64,000 nucleotides of DNA from Cylicocyclus nassatus (Eukaryota > Nematoda > Chromadorea > Rhabditida > Strongylidae). Of the stretch, positions 1 to 11,942 are shown in pieces. Within the stretch, counting starts at the first letter, position 1. Each line of letters starts with the position of its first letter. The notes below the pieces were generated by a model, which saw only the letters and a program-made list of their open reading frames with translations, did no database searches and was not told the DNA's origin. Made by a program: the position numbers and the translations under genes. The stretch lies in NCBI GenBank assembly GCA_958299035.1, contig CATQJL010000001.1, positions 17,901,433 to 17,965,432 of the forward strand. The letters are read 5' to 3'.

Positions 1-995
1 ACTTTTCAAAGCTTATGTACAGATTTTACTACATGTATTTGATAAGTGAAAGAGTAAAATTTTTTTGTACAGTGTGAAGAATGTGTACATTTGCGTAAAT
101 TAGCTCATGAAATGTCCTCACCAAACTTGAGTGGACTGCAAATCCAAGAATACAGGATTACTTTCTTTTTCTGAACACCAAGCTTAAGACCAGAACCTTT
201 TCAGTACTATAATATTTACGAAAAACCGTCTATTCAATCAAATTTCTCAACATGCGTGAAAATCATTCAAAACTGCCATTTCTTTCAATTTGCAACATTA
301 TCGGTTTATGAGGGCACATTAGCAGAAATGGCGCATCATGCACGGAACATCGCCGTAGTAATGTTACCATATGATTCATTAACATTCTTTTGAGCGCTAA
401 CATATTCAACAAAATCTATAATGTACCATGGTGATGATATCTCGTTACGTTTGCGTGATGATACATGAGAATTCTAATGCGTTGTGAACAAAGTTGTGTA
501 AAGTACTGATATGACTAGTTCTTTTCACGAAATACGCGGATCATTGGAATTAGTCCTAATACACTACAATACTATACATTAGTACCAATACTTACTAATA
601 CATAATATTCCTTCCCATACTTCCTAATCTCATGTTCAGCTAGGTTTTTGCTCATGTCTCAACGTTTTCGATGTTCCCAGTACTAAGGAATTTTTAGACT
701 CTGAGCGGAAAAACAATTTTGACCCACATCCTACAATTACCTTAAGTAGTTCCCACGAGGTGAGATGTACTTCTTGTACTGTACTAATTATTATTTAGTA
801 CTTCTTATACTGTACCAATTATTATTTATTTTATTTTATTTTACTTACTATGTTTGCTATTTACTACTTCCCATACTCATACGATAGTACACAGTATAAG
901 AGACAACTACATATAATTAGCATACAAGAACATGTAGAGAATTCGAAGATGCAATGACATCAATTTTCAAAGACTTTCTCCCGACCCTGTATATA
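1..995. other. AT-rich stretch without a recognisable gene
   Basis: I see no coding region, RNA gene or transposon ends here. The DNA is AT-rich, with many TACTAAT and TATTTA-like words between 540 and 900 and one short tandem duplication (768-829). Confidence 0.6.
768..829. repeat. 31-bp imperfect tandem duplication
   Basis: Two adjacent 31-bp units, each starting TACTTCTT and containing AATTATTATTTA, differ at only a few bases (units 768-798 and 799-829). A TTTTA-rich tail follows. Confidence 0.75.
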
Positions 996-1169
996 CCCTC
1001 TGATCGACTAGCTTGGCGGCTGAAAGGCGGGGCTTCGTGACCTAATTAGGACTAGGTAGTGATCACAGAGCATGAGCGCGAAACCGCAGTCTGCGTCGCG
1101 GGCGCGAGCGGCCTCAACTAGGTCACAAGGCCCCTCCTTCCAGCCGCCAAGCCAGTTGAATCCAAAGGT
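996..1169. mobile_element. Fold-back MITE, TA target site (copy 1)
   Basis: A 174-bp non-coding element flanked by TA (994-995 and 1170-1171). The ends are inverted repeats. The right end reads CCAAGCCAGTTGAATCCAAA and the left end is a diverged complement (TGATCGACTAGCTTGG). The inner arms also pair, GGCGGGGCTTCGTGACCTA against TAGGTCACAAGGCCCCTC, so almost the whole element can fold into a hairpin. The same family occurs at 21182-21358. A TA duplication points to Tc1/mariner-type mobilisation (established for that superfamily). There is no transposase. Confidence 0.75.
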
Positions 1170-1171
1170 TA

Positions 1172-4100
1172 GCTGTAGCAATGTTTACTGGTTTCAAAAC
1201 TGCTATCCGTAGGGTGCTTCCAGCTTCTAAGTAGCCGCTTTTGCAGCCGAGCGCGAGCATGTGCGTTCACTCGCGCTTAAGCCTTTACGCCCGTACCTAA
1301 TCCCCGTTGGGGATGGGAGGAAAGCTGGGAAGGGTCTCTTCACTTTCTCCAATTATATGTATTGTTCTTTATCTGTCTTATTAATGTTCTTATGCTTCCA
1401 TAAGCGAGCATGATGGATGCGACACATCGCCATAAAAGCAGAGATTTTCACTGTTTTGTGTAATCCACTGGATTATGCTCAGGGGGTCAGCACTCGATTT
1501 CAAAGTCACTGATTTCCGTAAACTCGTTGAAAACAGTAAACTTGTACTAGGGATCTGTTATGGTCGTGCTAAACACGTTCGTAGTTCAAAAGAGTGAGGT
1601 CTTAAGTCATCGAAATTTCCAATGAACCACTGTTCGCGAGCTGGGTTTTATCGAAAACCTCACCCTTAACATTTCATTTACCCTATTGGAGACATGCCTA
1701 GCACTTCTATAACGAATCCTCTGTACAAGTTTACGGCGTCTAGTCGATTCGTCGAACGAACGCAGGGACTGCTCAAGCGTTGCGGACTACGCCCGCTGCG
1801 ACTGAAATCTTGCGAGAGCACGACTTGCACAATACTGAATTTGTCCTGAAGCGAGCGTTTTACCTTGTTCGTTTTACCTTGCGGCGCATGCTCCGCAGTG
1901 ATGTCCAGTCCGTGCGGTCGGTGAATCGACGATATATGACTTTGCAATATTCTGACATCCAATATGCTTACAAGGGGATGGTCAAAATTTGTCCGATTTT
2001 CCTTTTTTGCGCAATATCACTCTCCTAAACCTGCCTTCGCCTAAGTGGCAGTCTGTTGAACTGACCGTGGCACTTAGCCGGAAGTCTTTTGGCTGTTCAA
2101 CTAACTATCCTAAAACACGGGGGAGTTGGCGGTCTTAGGTTCACCTTAGGAAATTCTTTTGAATGACTAATCTCAGGTCAACTGAGATGAATACGGGTTC
2201 ACTATGGGCCATAGTCTAGGTGAAGCGTGGTGTCGCTCAATGCGCAAAGTCACTAGTTTGAAGACTTTATCAGCTAGTCTTTTTGTTTTGTTTGTCACTC
2301 CACACTTTCTTCAATGAACGAACTGAATAACAAAGGTCCGCAAGTGCACAGTCTGCTTTTCGTGTTATATCCATCTTTTCTTGTCTAAGGCGAGGTCTTC
2401 ATTCTGCAAAGTTCTCGCCAGCCTCAATTCCGTATATTGAGCTCATCTTGGGCCTATCCTGGGTCTTATACCCAGTGCCGCCAAGGCTGCCAACGTCGTG
2501 ATGTGAAAATTTCATTCTGCACATGCCCATACCATCGTAATATGTCGTTTTATACATTTTCTGGGCTAATTGAGCTGTTTTCATCTAGCAGAAGGTCCGA
2601 TTAGTAGAAGTGGCCTTTCCAAATGTGTTTTTACACCATTTTGAAAAGCATAAAACTCTATTTCCAAATCTGATTTCATTATCTGCCGGGCATCTCTGCA
2701 TACCGAGTTATGAATATTTATTTGGTGCAGATAATAAACGCACAATCTAAGTAAAATCAAATTTTGCGATTTTTCAAGCTCTCAAATAAAGCAGTGTTAA
2801 GTATGAATGTTTTTGAGAAAAGGCGATGTTCATATGGACTATGACAACCAACAATTTGGACAATTCTGAGGAAATTTGTCCTAATTACGCATTCAATTTC
2901 CCCACTCAAAAACGCTCATAACTCGACGTCCGAGGGCGCTGGCGTATAACGAATGCAGATTTGGAATTAACCTTCGATGCTCTTCATAGTGGTATCAAAT
3001 TTATGTGAAAAGGCGTGTTGCTGGACGGATAACGGTCCCGTGCAGTTGGTAGTCAAGTTGCACTGGCATTCTTTTGTCACACAGAACTTTCGCTTTCCAG
3101 ACAATAAGCTTGACAGTGTTTTTGGTTTGTCTGCAAATAAGAAGTTGAAATTAGAACTATCTGCGAAGAACTTACGAGATATGCGAACTTAGTCGAAGTG
3201 GCCGTTGAACGGTGTGAATCAGTACGCGTAGCATGAAATCTCAGATCTACGTGGTAGCATGTGAGACTCCCATAGAGAAAGTTGAGCCCCCCCCCCCCCC
3301 CCCAAAGAAAACGCAACGCTTTGGCAGTAAAATGACGCAAAAAACCATGATGCAAATGCGAATCTCTTTGCAATAAACGAATACACACCATGATGGGGCA
3401 TTTAATCGCTATTGCATGTGCTGCAGTGCTCACATACGTGATATGTCAACATAGTCAAAATTGTGGGCGTCTAAATAAAGGGTTGACTAAGCTCGACCTC
3501 AACATTATATCTCTGACATTGATTAGCCACCTTGAATGAAAATGTCTTATCAGGAGGAAGGGACTAGTGCATGCTCTGCGCCTGTTCTTTGTAAACGATT
3601 AAGCATTGCGCATGAGTCGCTGAGTGTCAATGCGAAAATTATAAATTGGTGCAAGTACAATTAGTCCCATCTCTCGAATGGCCTTGGTTCATGAGGTAAT
3701 CTTACATCTAACGCAAGTCATTTAATGGTGATGGCTCTTTTTGAAATCTTGATAATATCATCATTCCATTATTCATCGTTTTTCACAATGTAGGACAGAT
3801 TCATTTTTTGAATATTTGAAGGTTTTTTAATACCATAATTACTATCCAAGTGTATGTATCATCCATATTTTGTTTTAATCAAAATTTCTTTCCCGTCAAA
3901 TGCACATGCAAACTGCTTCGCATATATGCTCTTTAAGCAAAGTTCTCCAGATTTGAATGTGGCATGTTCAACTGTTTTCTGACTTGCTAGCTCTTATCAA
4001 TCTTGACCAGTTCACTTAGACTTTGTTTAAAACTCTTGTGAGGTACTTGCTGAAAAAAGGGAGCTTTCGGGTACGGTCATCCTAGTATTTGGTTCTGAAG

Positions 4101-4340
4101 TAGACTTTTTACAAAGGCAAAAAAGGCAGCTGAGAGTCTTCCTGATCATTCATAAGTAGTACTTACAGTCTTTTTCAATCAGAATAGGCGAAACATTCCA
4201 AGGTGGACCAGCGCGTCCGCACCGCCACTGGCCAGCGAGACAGATTAGAACGAAGAGACGCAGACTGAATAGCGGCGCGAATCGTTGCGAGGCGGTCTCC
4301 CGCCAGTCCATTTTCCGCCTGAACTGAGTTAAAACTTACT
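1172..4340. other. Unassigned sequence, no gene recognised
   Basis: Short open frames occur near 1678-2030 and 3077-3433, but none shows a motif, a splice context or similarity I recognise. A run of 17 C lies at 3287-3303. Around 2725 the words AATAAACGCA and AATCTAAG resemble the DNA just left of the hAT-like element at 25590, suggesting a diffuse older repeat family. Confidence 0.5.
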
Positions 4341-4343
4341 TAC

Positions 4344-4600
4344 TTAGGGTTCCTTTATACTACGCCGCAGGACGCAGCAGCCTGCCGCAGCACGCGACAG
4401 CACACAGAACGCCGCGTCCTGCGGCGTGCGCTGTTGCACGCAGTGAAAATATAAGGTCGCTCGCTGCGAAGGAACCTCTTGAAGAACACGAAGGGCAGCA
4501 AATACATATAGATGCACATCCATAAGCGGCTGTGCTGCCATGAGCGTTTTTCACTGCAACTTCAGCGGCGCACGCTGAAGTCGCAGTGAAAAACGCTCAA
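4344..4600. repeat. GC-rich repeat end and long hairpin
   Basis: Starting after a TTA at 4344, the sequence GGGTTCCTTTATACTACGCC leads into a CGCAGGACGC-rich segment. The inverted form of this end (GGCGTAGTATGAAGGAACTC) is present at 23447-23466, and a related end occurs at 49406. This fits the terminal inverted repeat of a Harbinger-like family (TTA target). The far end contains a near-perfect hairpin (4542-4598). I could not define both ends of the element here. Confidence 0.5.
4542..4598. repeat. 57-nt near-perfect hairpin
   Basis: The arm GAGCGTTTTTCACTGC pairs exactly with GCAGTGAAAAACGCTC, and the inner arms CTTCAGCG and CGCTGAAG also pair. There is one mismatch in 26 pairs and a five-base loop. 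It may be a transposon end or a small-RNA-type hairpin; the sequence alone does not decide. Confidence 0.8.
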
Positions 4601-4639
4601 GTAAGCTCCATTCCTTGACGAGTACCGCTGACAGAATGA

Positions 4640-6470
4640 CATTCGTTTCAACGCTGCCAAGGCTTTCTCGTAGTCAGAAGGTAAAGGTGAGAGGCAGTTG
4701 GTATTCTCGGCAGACTTTTACGATCCTCGAAACCGTCTGGATGTGGTCCACGCAGTTGAGCCCTTGCAAAATTCAGCTTCTTCTTGGGGTGTGCTTTATC
4801 CAGTGTCCTAAGTATGCAAGCGAGGATAATCTTCGTGAAAAGCTTGTATAACACACTCTGCAGGATATCGAAAGGTTGCACGGTGATTTTCCCGTGCGCC
4901 TTTGAACAGGAGGACGGTTCTTGAAGTTTTCTTCACGTAGGGATTTTTTTTTTGAAGATAAGATGTTAGATGCGACGCGACTCGTGTAGAGTTCTCTGGC
5001 TCGCGGGAGTTCGACAGAAAGAGGTTTGAAGGTCTGAAGCCGCGGAGGACTTTATAGTCTGAATCGCCGTGCGCACCTCAGCAGGTAGAATCCTGTACTT
5101 GTTGACGAGGAATTTTTCGCGATAGAGAAGAAGTCCGAGTCCCGTCTTCGTTCAATAGGCGGCCAGCCCCACATATTATTTACACTGGTTCTTCAATAAT
5201 TCTTAGGATTTCGCTTTACTTCGACTGCTTCCAGTATCTTGGCTTGTCCGTATTTCCTGAGATCTTCCTGCAAAGCTGTTCTGCAACTGGCTTAACTATC
5301 ATTCGCTCAAGTTGAGTTGCATTTGGATCTTGTTTCAAGGGTCTTCTTTCGAATGATTCCGTGGTGGTCTTCATAATGCGTTACAAGTTCCTTTCAAAGT
5401 AGTTGAGACGCACTTTTCGCAGGCTCGCAATCCTTTCAGGAGCCGGTCGTAGTCGTTCATTGGGTTTTGGGTCCTCCTCGATGGATCAGTCACAACTTGA
5501 TGTGAGCTTTTCCAGCCTGTCACCATCATAAACAACTTTCCTTCTTGCGGTGCTATGGTACACCTTCTTTTTCCAGCTTTCGTCTAAATAATATGTTGGC
5601 TCGAAGGAGGAGGTGATCGGAGTCACTGCAGAAGGATGGAACTACTGAGACATGGAGCATGCACCACCTTCGGTTGGTGAGAATGTGGTCGATCTCCGCG
5701 TGAGTCGTTCCGTTGGGCGATTCCTATGTCCACCGGCAATGTTACTCCTCCACGAAGATGGAATTTCACGAGAAGTCATAGGCGAAAAGAACGAGCGAGA
5801 TGCGTTTTTATTCCGGAGCCCATATCCAAAATTTCCGATCCTATATCCCTCTTCTAGTGGCATCCCAATTTTCGCGCTGAACAAGATTGTAGAAGGAGTT
5901 TTCATTGCGGACGACCTGCTCCGCATCTTCGTAGAAAGCATCTAGTCCTGATTTGTCAGCTGCTGATGTTGGGAAGCAGCAATTGATGATGCTGATGGTC
6001 TTCTGACGTCGAGATCATAGTAGTCGAAGGATAGCCAGTTAAGGAGATAGTTAAGGAGATTGGAGCAGCTTATGCGACGATGAGATGGAGGATAGATGGA
6101 TGAACGACAAAACCAACGCCTCCAACGTTTCATGATGGGACTTTCTCACCACGTCTGATGAGGACCTCACTGCTCATCTACCACACGTTCTTCTTCCTGG
6201 ACTTCGTTTCCTGCAAAGCTATGACGCTGTACTTCATGTGCTCGCAGTCTCAAGAAGATGTGGAGGTCGGCGTTTGTGGAGACTGTCCTGGCGTTGTAGG
6301 TGCAGAGCACGAGGCAATCTCCATGGCGTGTCGTCCGGGCAGACGTGTCGTTTTTGTCCAATCCAAAAGGCGCCCTGAGTACCCTGACATCGTTCTTGCT
6401 ACCACCCGGCGCCGTATGCGACATGTGATGTGTGTGGGGGGTCTTCTTCCTCTTCTAGCTGGCGGATTCA
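4640..6470 (-). pseudogene. Decayed RTE-type LINE (endonuclease and RT parts)
   Basis: Read on the minus strand, the pieces follow the order of an RTE-clade LINE ORF. An apurinic endonuclease start, LCTYNARTVSTNADLH, lies near 6320-6270. The endonuclease end, ESPNGTTHAEIDHILTNRRW and then VVPSFCSDSDH, lies near 5720-5610. A linker continues to about 5000. The start of reverse transcriptase, with YKLFTKIILACILRTLD and DYEKA, lies near 4850-4660. Frameshifts and stops interrupt every part. The catalytic palm and the 3' end are missing, so it cannot move itself. RTE proteins of this type nick DNA and reverse-transcribe their own RNA (family knowledge). Assignment to RTE is from recognised motifs, not from a search. 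Confidence 0.75.
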
Positions 6471-6599
6471 TAAAAGTTATTTTCAAAAGCAGACTTACTA
6501 GGCGTACTCGCAACTTGCGATCTCTAATCCAGGGTGTTGAGAAGGGACCATCTAGCGATCAGAATGCCAGATGGTGGAGGATTCTCCAGGCCTGATCTT

Positions 6600-7118
6600 A
6601 GCTGGAAATAAAAGAAAAAAAGGTTCTTTGGAATACTCCGTTTCGTTCCTTTCCTTAGACGGAGTAAAGGAGCTCAGAACTCTCCCCGGAACTCCTCAGT
6701 AAGGAAGGAGAGTTCATGAGTCCTGTGTATATTTTGAAACAGTTTTAAGACAAAAATTTTTTTTATAAAAATTGTTGTAAAAATTTGACAACCCACGTTT
6801 TTTATATACTCCGTCCCATATTATAATATACATTATACAACAATAGTAGCATAAGATATATTATTTGTGTTGATTATATACTATATAGTAGAGTAGTGAC
6901 CGTATTGGTAGATGAAAGAATAAAATGAAACATGCTAGTGTTTTTGTAGTTGAATTTATTTATTATGACATAACTCATTTTGATGCACTACTTTACTGAA
7001 TTGGTTGTTTATAGTAGATTTATATTTAAATAACTATATTGATTTAAAATATGTAATATTGATTAGGATTGAATGATTTTGTATAGTTATAGATTGGTGT
7101 ATGACATGTATTAATTAA
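6600..7118. other. AT-rich 3' flank of the Penelope-like element
   Basis: After about 6730 the composition shifts abruptly to very AT-rich, as in the adjoining reverse-transcriptase gene. This is probably the element's 3' untranslated part. I could not find a target duplication matching the far edge near 14798. Confidence 0.45.
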
Positions 7119-8470
7119 CTATAATTTGTGTAGATTATGATGTAGAATGTGTAATAATTTTTTAATTTTATCATAATTGTAAAATTTGTATTTATATATT
7201 ATAAAATTATTTTTATGTAAGCATTTGAAAATATTTGAGTAAATCATATTTTCATTGTATCCATTGCAAATAAGTAAATTTCGTAACTGTATTATTTTTT
7301 TGATAAAATCGTCAAGATAAGTGCAAGTACGGGCAATTCTTAAAGTTTCTGTGTAAATAATTGCGTTTTTAATGTGTTTGGATACACCAGAACTAATGTG
7401 TATGAATCTTTTTACTTGAAAAGGGAAACTATCAGTTTTGTTATACATTTTGGTTATGATTTTGTCATTAATGATTGTAATATGTAAGTCTAAATAATTA
7501 CATTGCAAATTATCTATATGAGTAGTTTCCAAACTTAGTTTGTTATCATATATGTTTTTGATCATATTGTGAACTGTATGTTCTGTGCTATTGTGTATGA
7601 TTAATAGATCATCCATATAACGAAATGCAAAAAGTTGTTTATGGTTATTTACTTTATTAATTATATATTTGTATTCATACCAAGATAGTGTCAAGTCTGC
7701 TAATAATGGACTAAAATTACCGCCCTGTGGCACACCTATTTTTTGTTTGAAAATGTATGTGCTAAATCTGCAAAAACTGTTATCAAGAATATAATCAATA
7801 TAATACAATAAATCTGAAATGGTTTAGTTTCTGTAGTTAGATTTTGTGTTTATATTATCGGTGTAGTATATTTTGTTGAATCCATTATAAGATATATATT
7901 TTTTGTTTGCATTTTTAAAGCATAATTTGAGAAGTTCTTTGAGGTTGTTTTTTATTATGTTATGTGGTAGGTTAGTAAACATATTTGTAAAATCAGCTGA
8001 GTATAATTGTAAGTTATTCATGTTGATACTGGATAGTTTATCACTTATGTTAGTGTTGTCTATTGACCAATAATTATATGAATTTTGTTTTTTATATTTG
8101 ATCGCTTGTACATAGTTTTTAAAATGTATTTTTATGTGTTGAAATACATATTGTAATTCCAAAGCAAGGGGTTTAATGCTACTGTGTGTAGCTCCAGTGA
8201 TGAATCTGAATTTGGTAGGGTTTTTATGGAGTTTTGCTACACAGTATAGTAATGGTATGTTGTTAATATTTTGTAGTGGTAATTTGTTATTTTTGCAAAA
8301 GTCAATGTGTCTTTTTATTATGTCATTAGCATTTTCTTCTTCATATAAATTATATGTTTCATTTTCATTCAGAACTTCATTTTTCTTATCAGACGTAATT
8401 CCTAATTCTTTCATTATTGTTTGTATGTAGAATTTTTTACAAATAATACCGAAGTTATTACTTGCTTTAT
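7119..8470 (-). pseudogene. Penelope-like reverse transcriptase, C-terminal part
   Basis: This is the downstream half of an AT-rich reverse-transcriptase gene whose upstream half is at 13802-14800. The join falls at the LTR element's target site. On this side the frame runs from 8470 through FGIICKKFYIQT, then YCVAKLHKNPTKFRFITG, then YSADFTNMFTNLPH (palm motif A region), then GVPQGGNFSPLLADLTLSWY, and RYMDDLLII (the YxDD catalytic pair). One in-frame TAA at 7824-7826 breaks the frame; the stretches on either side stay in phase. The gene ends at 7119 with no GIY-YIG nuclease behind the RT. The placement with Penelope-like RTs rests on the LHKNP/ITG and PLLADL-type motifs and is from memory. 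Codons are strongly biased to Asn, Lys and Ile, unlike neighbouring DNA. Confidence 0.7.
8466..8470. repeat. Target-site duplication TTTAT, left copy
   Basis: TTTAT directly abuts the left LTR. The same five bases follow the right LTR at 13802-13806. A 5-bp duplication is usual for BEL/Pao integrases. Confidence 0.9.
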
Positions 8471-9288
8471 TGTCGCGGATTCGCGACTTCCTTCAAAGGA
8501 GGCCGCCGCCGCGGTGCGAAGGGGTCCTGAAACGCCGTCCTCGCGCTGTCCCGCCTCTCACCTCTCTTACCTGTGCAGCTTTCGCATAAGTCACGTAGTC
8601 AGTCTTCGCAGCTGCCGTCACAGTGAGCGGTCGGGTTTCCAATTCGTCTCAACTATCGATCGATCCAGCGCTACCCCAACTCTCGCGTGCTTCCATCTAC
8701 GCCACAGAGGACTGGCTCCCACGCTACGAGGTAACCCCGAGCGCGATCGCACCTGGCACACGCCGGCGACACCGCCTCGGGGGGTTTCCGTTATTGCCGG
8801 CCCCTAGGTAACATCTGGCTGGTTGTTGCTCATCCTTTGTGTTTGAGTGTAGGGATTTTATTGCGGATAAATGGTGGGCACTTTGCAGGTGTGATGTGTG
8901 TGGAGCGGTGGCCACAGCACGACTGTGGCTCCGTTTATATTTCTGTCATTTGTGGTTATGTGCATTGCGTAATCATGCCTAGAGGGTAAGATTCGTAGGA
9001 AGGCTGGCACAATACTAGTTAAGTGCCACGGTTATGCATACGCACCCCAATGGCCGATGGCTGGAGGCAGCCACGTCGCAGGTGTCGAGTCGCTACTAAG
9101 CAGGCTGGTGGCAAGGGCCCCTAAGAGCGTAAGGAGTACCCACGTGGCAGGCACAACGAGCGTCTCACAGGTAGCCACCACACATTGTATGGTTCACTTA
9201 TTCACGGTGCGGACCCCTGGCTCCCCTCGCCGATGCAGGAGAGCAATTATACCACTGACGTTGGGAGCTGGGGGCCCAATCCGCGACA
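8471..9288 (+). repeat. 5' LTR of element 1
   Basis: 818 bp with TG...CA ends forming an 8-bp inverted repeat (TGTCGCGG / CCGCGACA). Same length as the 3' LTR at a constant offset of 4513 bp. The promoter should lie here; GTTTATATTTCTG near 8932 is a possible TATA-like region (inference). Small open frames inside are present in both copies and are not genes. Confidence 0.95.
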
Positions 9289-9306
9289 TGGTGCATCGTA
9301 CCGGAG
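9289..9306 (+). promoter_or_regulatory. Primer-binding site, tRNA-Gly type
   Basis: Immediately after the LTR, TGGTGCATCGTACCGGA matches the complement of a tRNA 3' end. The first ten bases fit a nematode tRNA-Gly(GCC) ending in CGATGCACCA as I recall it. The second BEL/Pao element has the same ten bases at its primer site. Confidence 0.7.
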
Positions 9307-10094
9307 TTGAGCATAGGGATAGCAAACCTATGTTCAGCTTCTGTGATCGAGCCTCACCTGTGTAGTCCACGTGTGCACGCTTTGCACATTAGAGTCCCTA
9401 GTTAGCAGTGCAAATTCATCCCATTTTTCCATTTCACATGTTTGCGCAGTGTACACATGCTGGTTGTACCTTGTGGCTCTTTAGAGAACTCATCTTTCGT
9501 TTCATCAGCCAGCTCCGACGCGACTAGGTTGACGCGAGTACGCGACTACCCACAGTTCCACTTAGCTGAGAGTGGGGTGATCCCGCAGACCTGGTGGCAG
9601 CAGCCATCTGCGCCCTGCCCACTGTCCGGAACTGTCTGGTGCCTTCTGGTGGCCAGGTTTCCCTGCAGCCATTGAGATGGTTCGGCTCTGTCTGCCCTGA
9701 AACACGCCATCAGGCCGACGAACGAGCCCTGTATGTTATGTCTGATGAGAGTCTCGCCCCTAAATCCATTTTTCCCACATGCTCGCATTGCGCACTCATT
9801 CCTCTTTCTCGTTTTGCAATTTGTGGCTAGGCTTAGCTAGTGACGGTTCCTTGCGATCGATACTGCTTTCGTCATCGGTACTCATGCCCCATACTAACCC
9901 CCGGGAGTTTCAGTTGTTGCTTGTTGTTCATCGTTTCACGCATTTCGCTCGTGTATTGTGTTCACCATTTTTGTGTGACTACATCCGCAAGTAGTCACCC
10001 CTCGTCAAGCATACTCATGTAGCACAATTTCAGAATTTGGGTTTGGCAGTTACTACCTCCTGCAAGCTTTCGAGTCAGTGCGCTATCGATCGAT
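9307..10094 (+). other. Untranslated leader of element 1
   Basis: No coding region or recognisable motif between the primer site and the gag start. It should hold the packaging signal (inference). The many short open frames are not conserved with anything I recognise. Confidence 0.5.
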
Positions 10095-11942
10095 ATGAAC
10101 ACCGTCGAATCCTACATCCCCAAGGTCGTCAAAGCCATCGAGGACCTGGAGACGATTAGGAAACAGGTAAGTTCCGATTTGCTTACTCCGTATGTGTCTG
10201 ACGCCCCAGTTGCGGAGCAACTCCATCAGCTCCAGCACCGTCAGGCAGCCACACAGCTCTCCATAGTGAGTCTGAGATCCGCACTTTCGCTTCTGCGTGA
10301 TCGTCGTGACGTACTCCTGTACCACATTACTACCTCCAGCTCGCCGACAGATCAGCAGGCGTACAGCAGGTTCGAGGAAGAGCACAGCGTGGATCAACAT
10401 CTGGCAGACGCTGAAGCACTCCTCCGCACCTTGCAGAGTACGCAGGAAGCGGATAGTGAACGCTCTGAGTCTCTTCGTATCCATCGACTCGCTAATTCCA
10501 TCAGTGAGGACGCCACTACGGAGACGACAGGAACAGTGATGACGCCCCAGCGACAAGATCGCACAGATGCCCCACAGCTTCAAGCTGTAGAAGCCCAGTT
10601 GGACGTTGCACAGCAGTTAGAACATCTTCAGCTTACATCCGCACAAACTGCCCCATCGTCGCACAACGTACCGATCCATCTGGAGAAGTTAACGTTGCCG
10701 CATTTCGATGGAGATGTCACCAAGTTCCAGCAGTTTTGGTGCACGTTTGAGCTAGCTGTTCACAACGACCCCAACATCGACCTCAATATGAAATATCTCT
10801 ACCTCATGAATTTGCTTAGGGGAGAAGCCCAAGTGGTGTTGCAGGATCTTGAACCAGGACGGAACAACTACCATCACTTAGTGCAAGCATTGAAGAAGCG
10901 ATACGACTGCCCGAGGAGGACCAGAGCGCTGTTCCATCAGCAGCTCCGAGATCTTCAGCCCGCAACCGAATCAGCTTCGGATATGCGAAACACTTGGTTC
11001 CGGATTCAGGGTATCCTTCATGCCCTTACGCGTTTCGAGGATCTGAATCGTGCTCTTTACATCATCGATCTCGTACGTACTAAGTTCCCCCTGTCAATTC
11101 AGGAGCGACTTAACAACGTTGAGTTCGAGAAACGAGCCGATTTTGATCTTCGACAAGTCATGTCTCACCTCGATGACCTTATTCAGTCAAAGGAGAGGTT
11201 TGAGCAGACTTGCTCCCGCAGTCGTAATTACGTTCTCAATAGAGATGTTTCCCCAGGACGTCCATTAACGTCTACATCTCCCAGATCATTGCATGATCCC
11301 GCATGTTGTTTTTGTGATTCCCTTTCGCACTCTTCTCGCAGTTGCGACGAGCGTATGCCAGTTGGTGTGCGTCTTAAGATCGCACATCTTCTGCGACTAT
11401 GCTTGAAGTGTCTTCGAGAAGGACATTCCCAAGGCGATTGCGACTATCCATTTTGCAAGGAGTGTGGAGGTCAACACCATCGACTTCTCTGTAGGCTCGC
11501 GGAAGAGGAGGATTGTACCCGAGAACGTCATCAGGCGTCTAGCTCATCTAGTTCGTCTGATTCGTCATCGGAGAGGCAGCCAGCTGCGGAAGGAGACGAT
11601 CAACCTGGAGAATCCTCGGATTTTGAAGATCCAGCACGGGATAGCAGAAGATCCCGAGACTATTCTCGTGATCATCACTATCATCCGCGCGAACATAGAG
11701 GATATCGCAGCAGACTAGATGCTACCCCACGATCGGATACACAATCCCCATCTCGACCCGTACGTTCCGTACCAGTCAGAGAATCCCCACATGTTTCTCC
11801 TTCGCCCACACATCGTAGAACACCATCGCCACAGATTCCATCTTCAACGGGAACGTCCAGACGTCGACGCCACCGAAGACGCTATAGGGATCCGAATTGG
11901 GTGCGTAGGTTGTCTCGTACCCCAAGCAACTCACCCCATTGA
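10095..11942 (+). CDS. gag: BEL/Pao-type Gag protein (615 aa)
   Basis: One intact ORF encodes the structural protein that would form the cytoplasmic particle. Residues 1-190 are rich in Gln and Leu and predict coiled coil. Around residue 201 the motif LPHFDGDVTKFQQFW begins the capsid-like block characteristic of Pao Gags (Pfam DUF1759 type), continuing to about 370. Three zinc knuckles follow: C404/C407/H412/C417, C436/C439/H444/C449, and C454/C457/H461-H462/C466. The last has the CxxCxxxHHxLLC form typical of BEL/Pao. The tail (470-615) is Ser/Arg-rich with acidic patches. The start is the first ATG of the frame after the leader. There is no frameshift or stop, in contrast to element 2. No aspartic protease follows, so particle maturation would need outside help. 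The Pao assignment is strong; the function is inferred from the family. Confidence 0.88.
   Translation: MNTVESYIPKVVKAIEDLETIRKQVSSDLLTPYVSDAPVAEQLHQLQHRQAATQLSIVSLRSALSLLRDRRDVLLYHITTSSSPTDQQAYSRFEEEHSVDQHLADAEALLRTLQSTQEADSERSESLRIHRLANSISEDATTETTGTVMTPQRQDRTDAPQLQAVEAQLDVAQQLEHLQLTSAQTAPSSHNVPIHLEKLTLPHFDGDVTKFQQFWCTFELAVHNDPNIDLNMKYLYLMNLLRGEAQVVLQDLEPGRNNYHHLVQALKKRYDCPRRTRALFHQQLRDLQPATESASDMRNTWFRIQGILHALTRFEDLNRALYIIDLVRTKFPLSIQERLNNVEFEKRADFDLRQVMSHLDDLIQSKERFEQTCSRSRNYVLNRDVSPGRPLTSTSPRSLHDPACCFCDSLSHSSRSCDERMPVGVRLKIAHLLRLCLKCLREGHSQGDCDYPFCKECGGQHHRLLCRLAEEEDCTRERHQASSSSSSSDSSSERQPAAEGDDQPGESSDFEDPARDSRRSRDYSRDHHYHPREHRGYRSRLDATPRSDTQSPSRPVRSVPVRESPHVSPSPTHRRTPSPQIPSSTGTSRRRRHRRRYRDPNWVRRLSRTPSNSPH

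Noticed and set aside
6158..6595. 145-codon plus-strand frame
   Set aside because: It is antisense to the RTE LINE endonuclease, whose minus-strand motifs are clear.
8623..8811. Identical small open frames in 8.4-9.4 kb and 13.0-13.8 kb
   Set aside because: They are duplicate frames inside the two LTRs of element 1 and not conserved genes.
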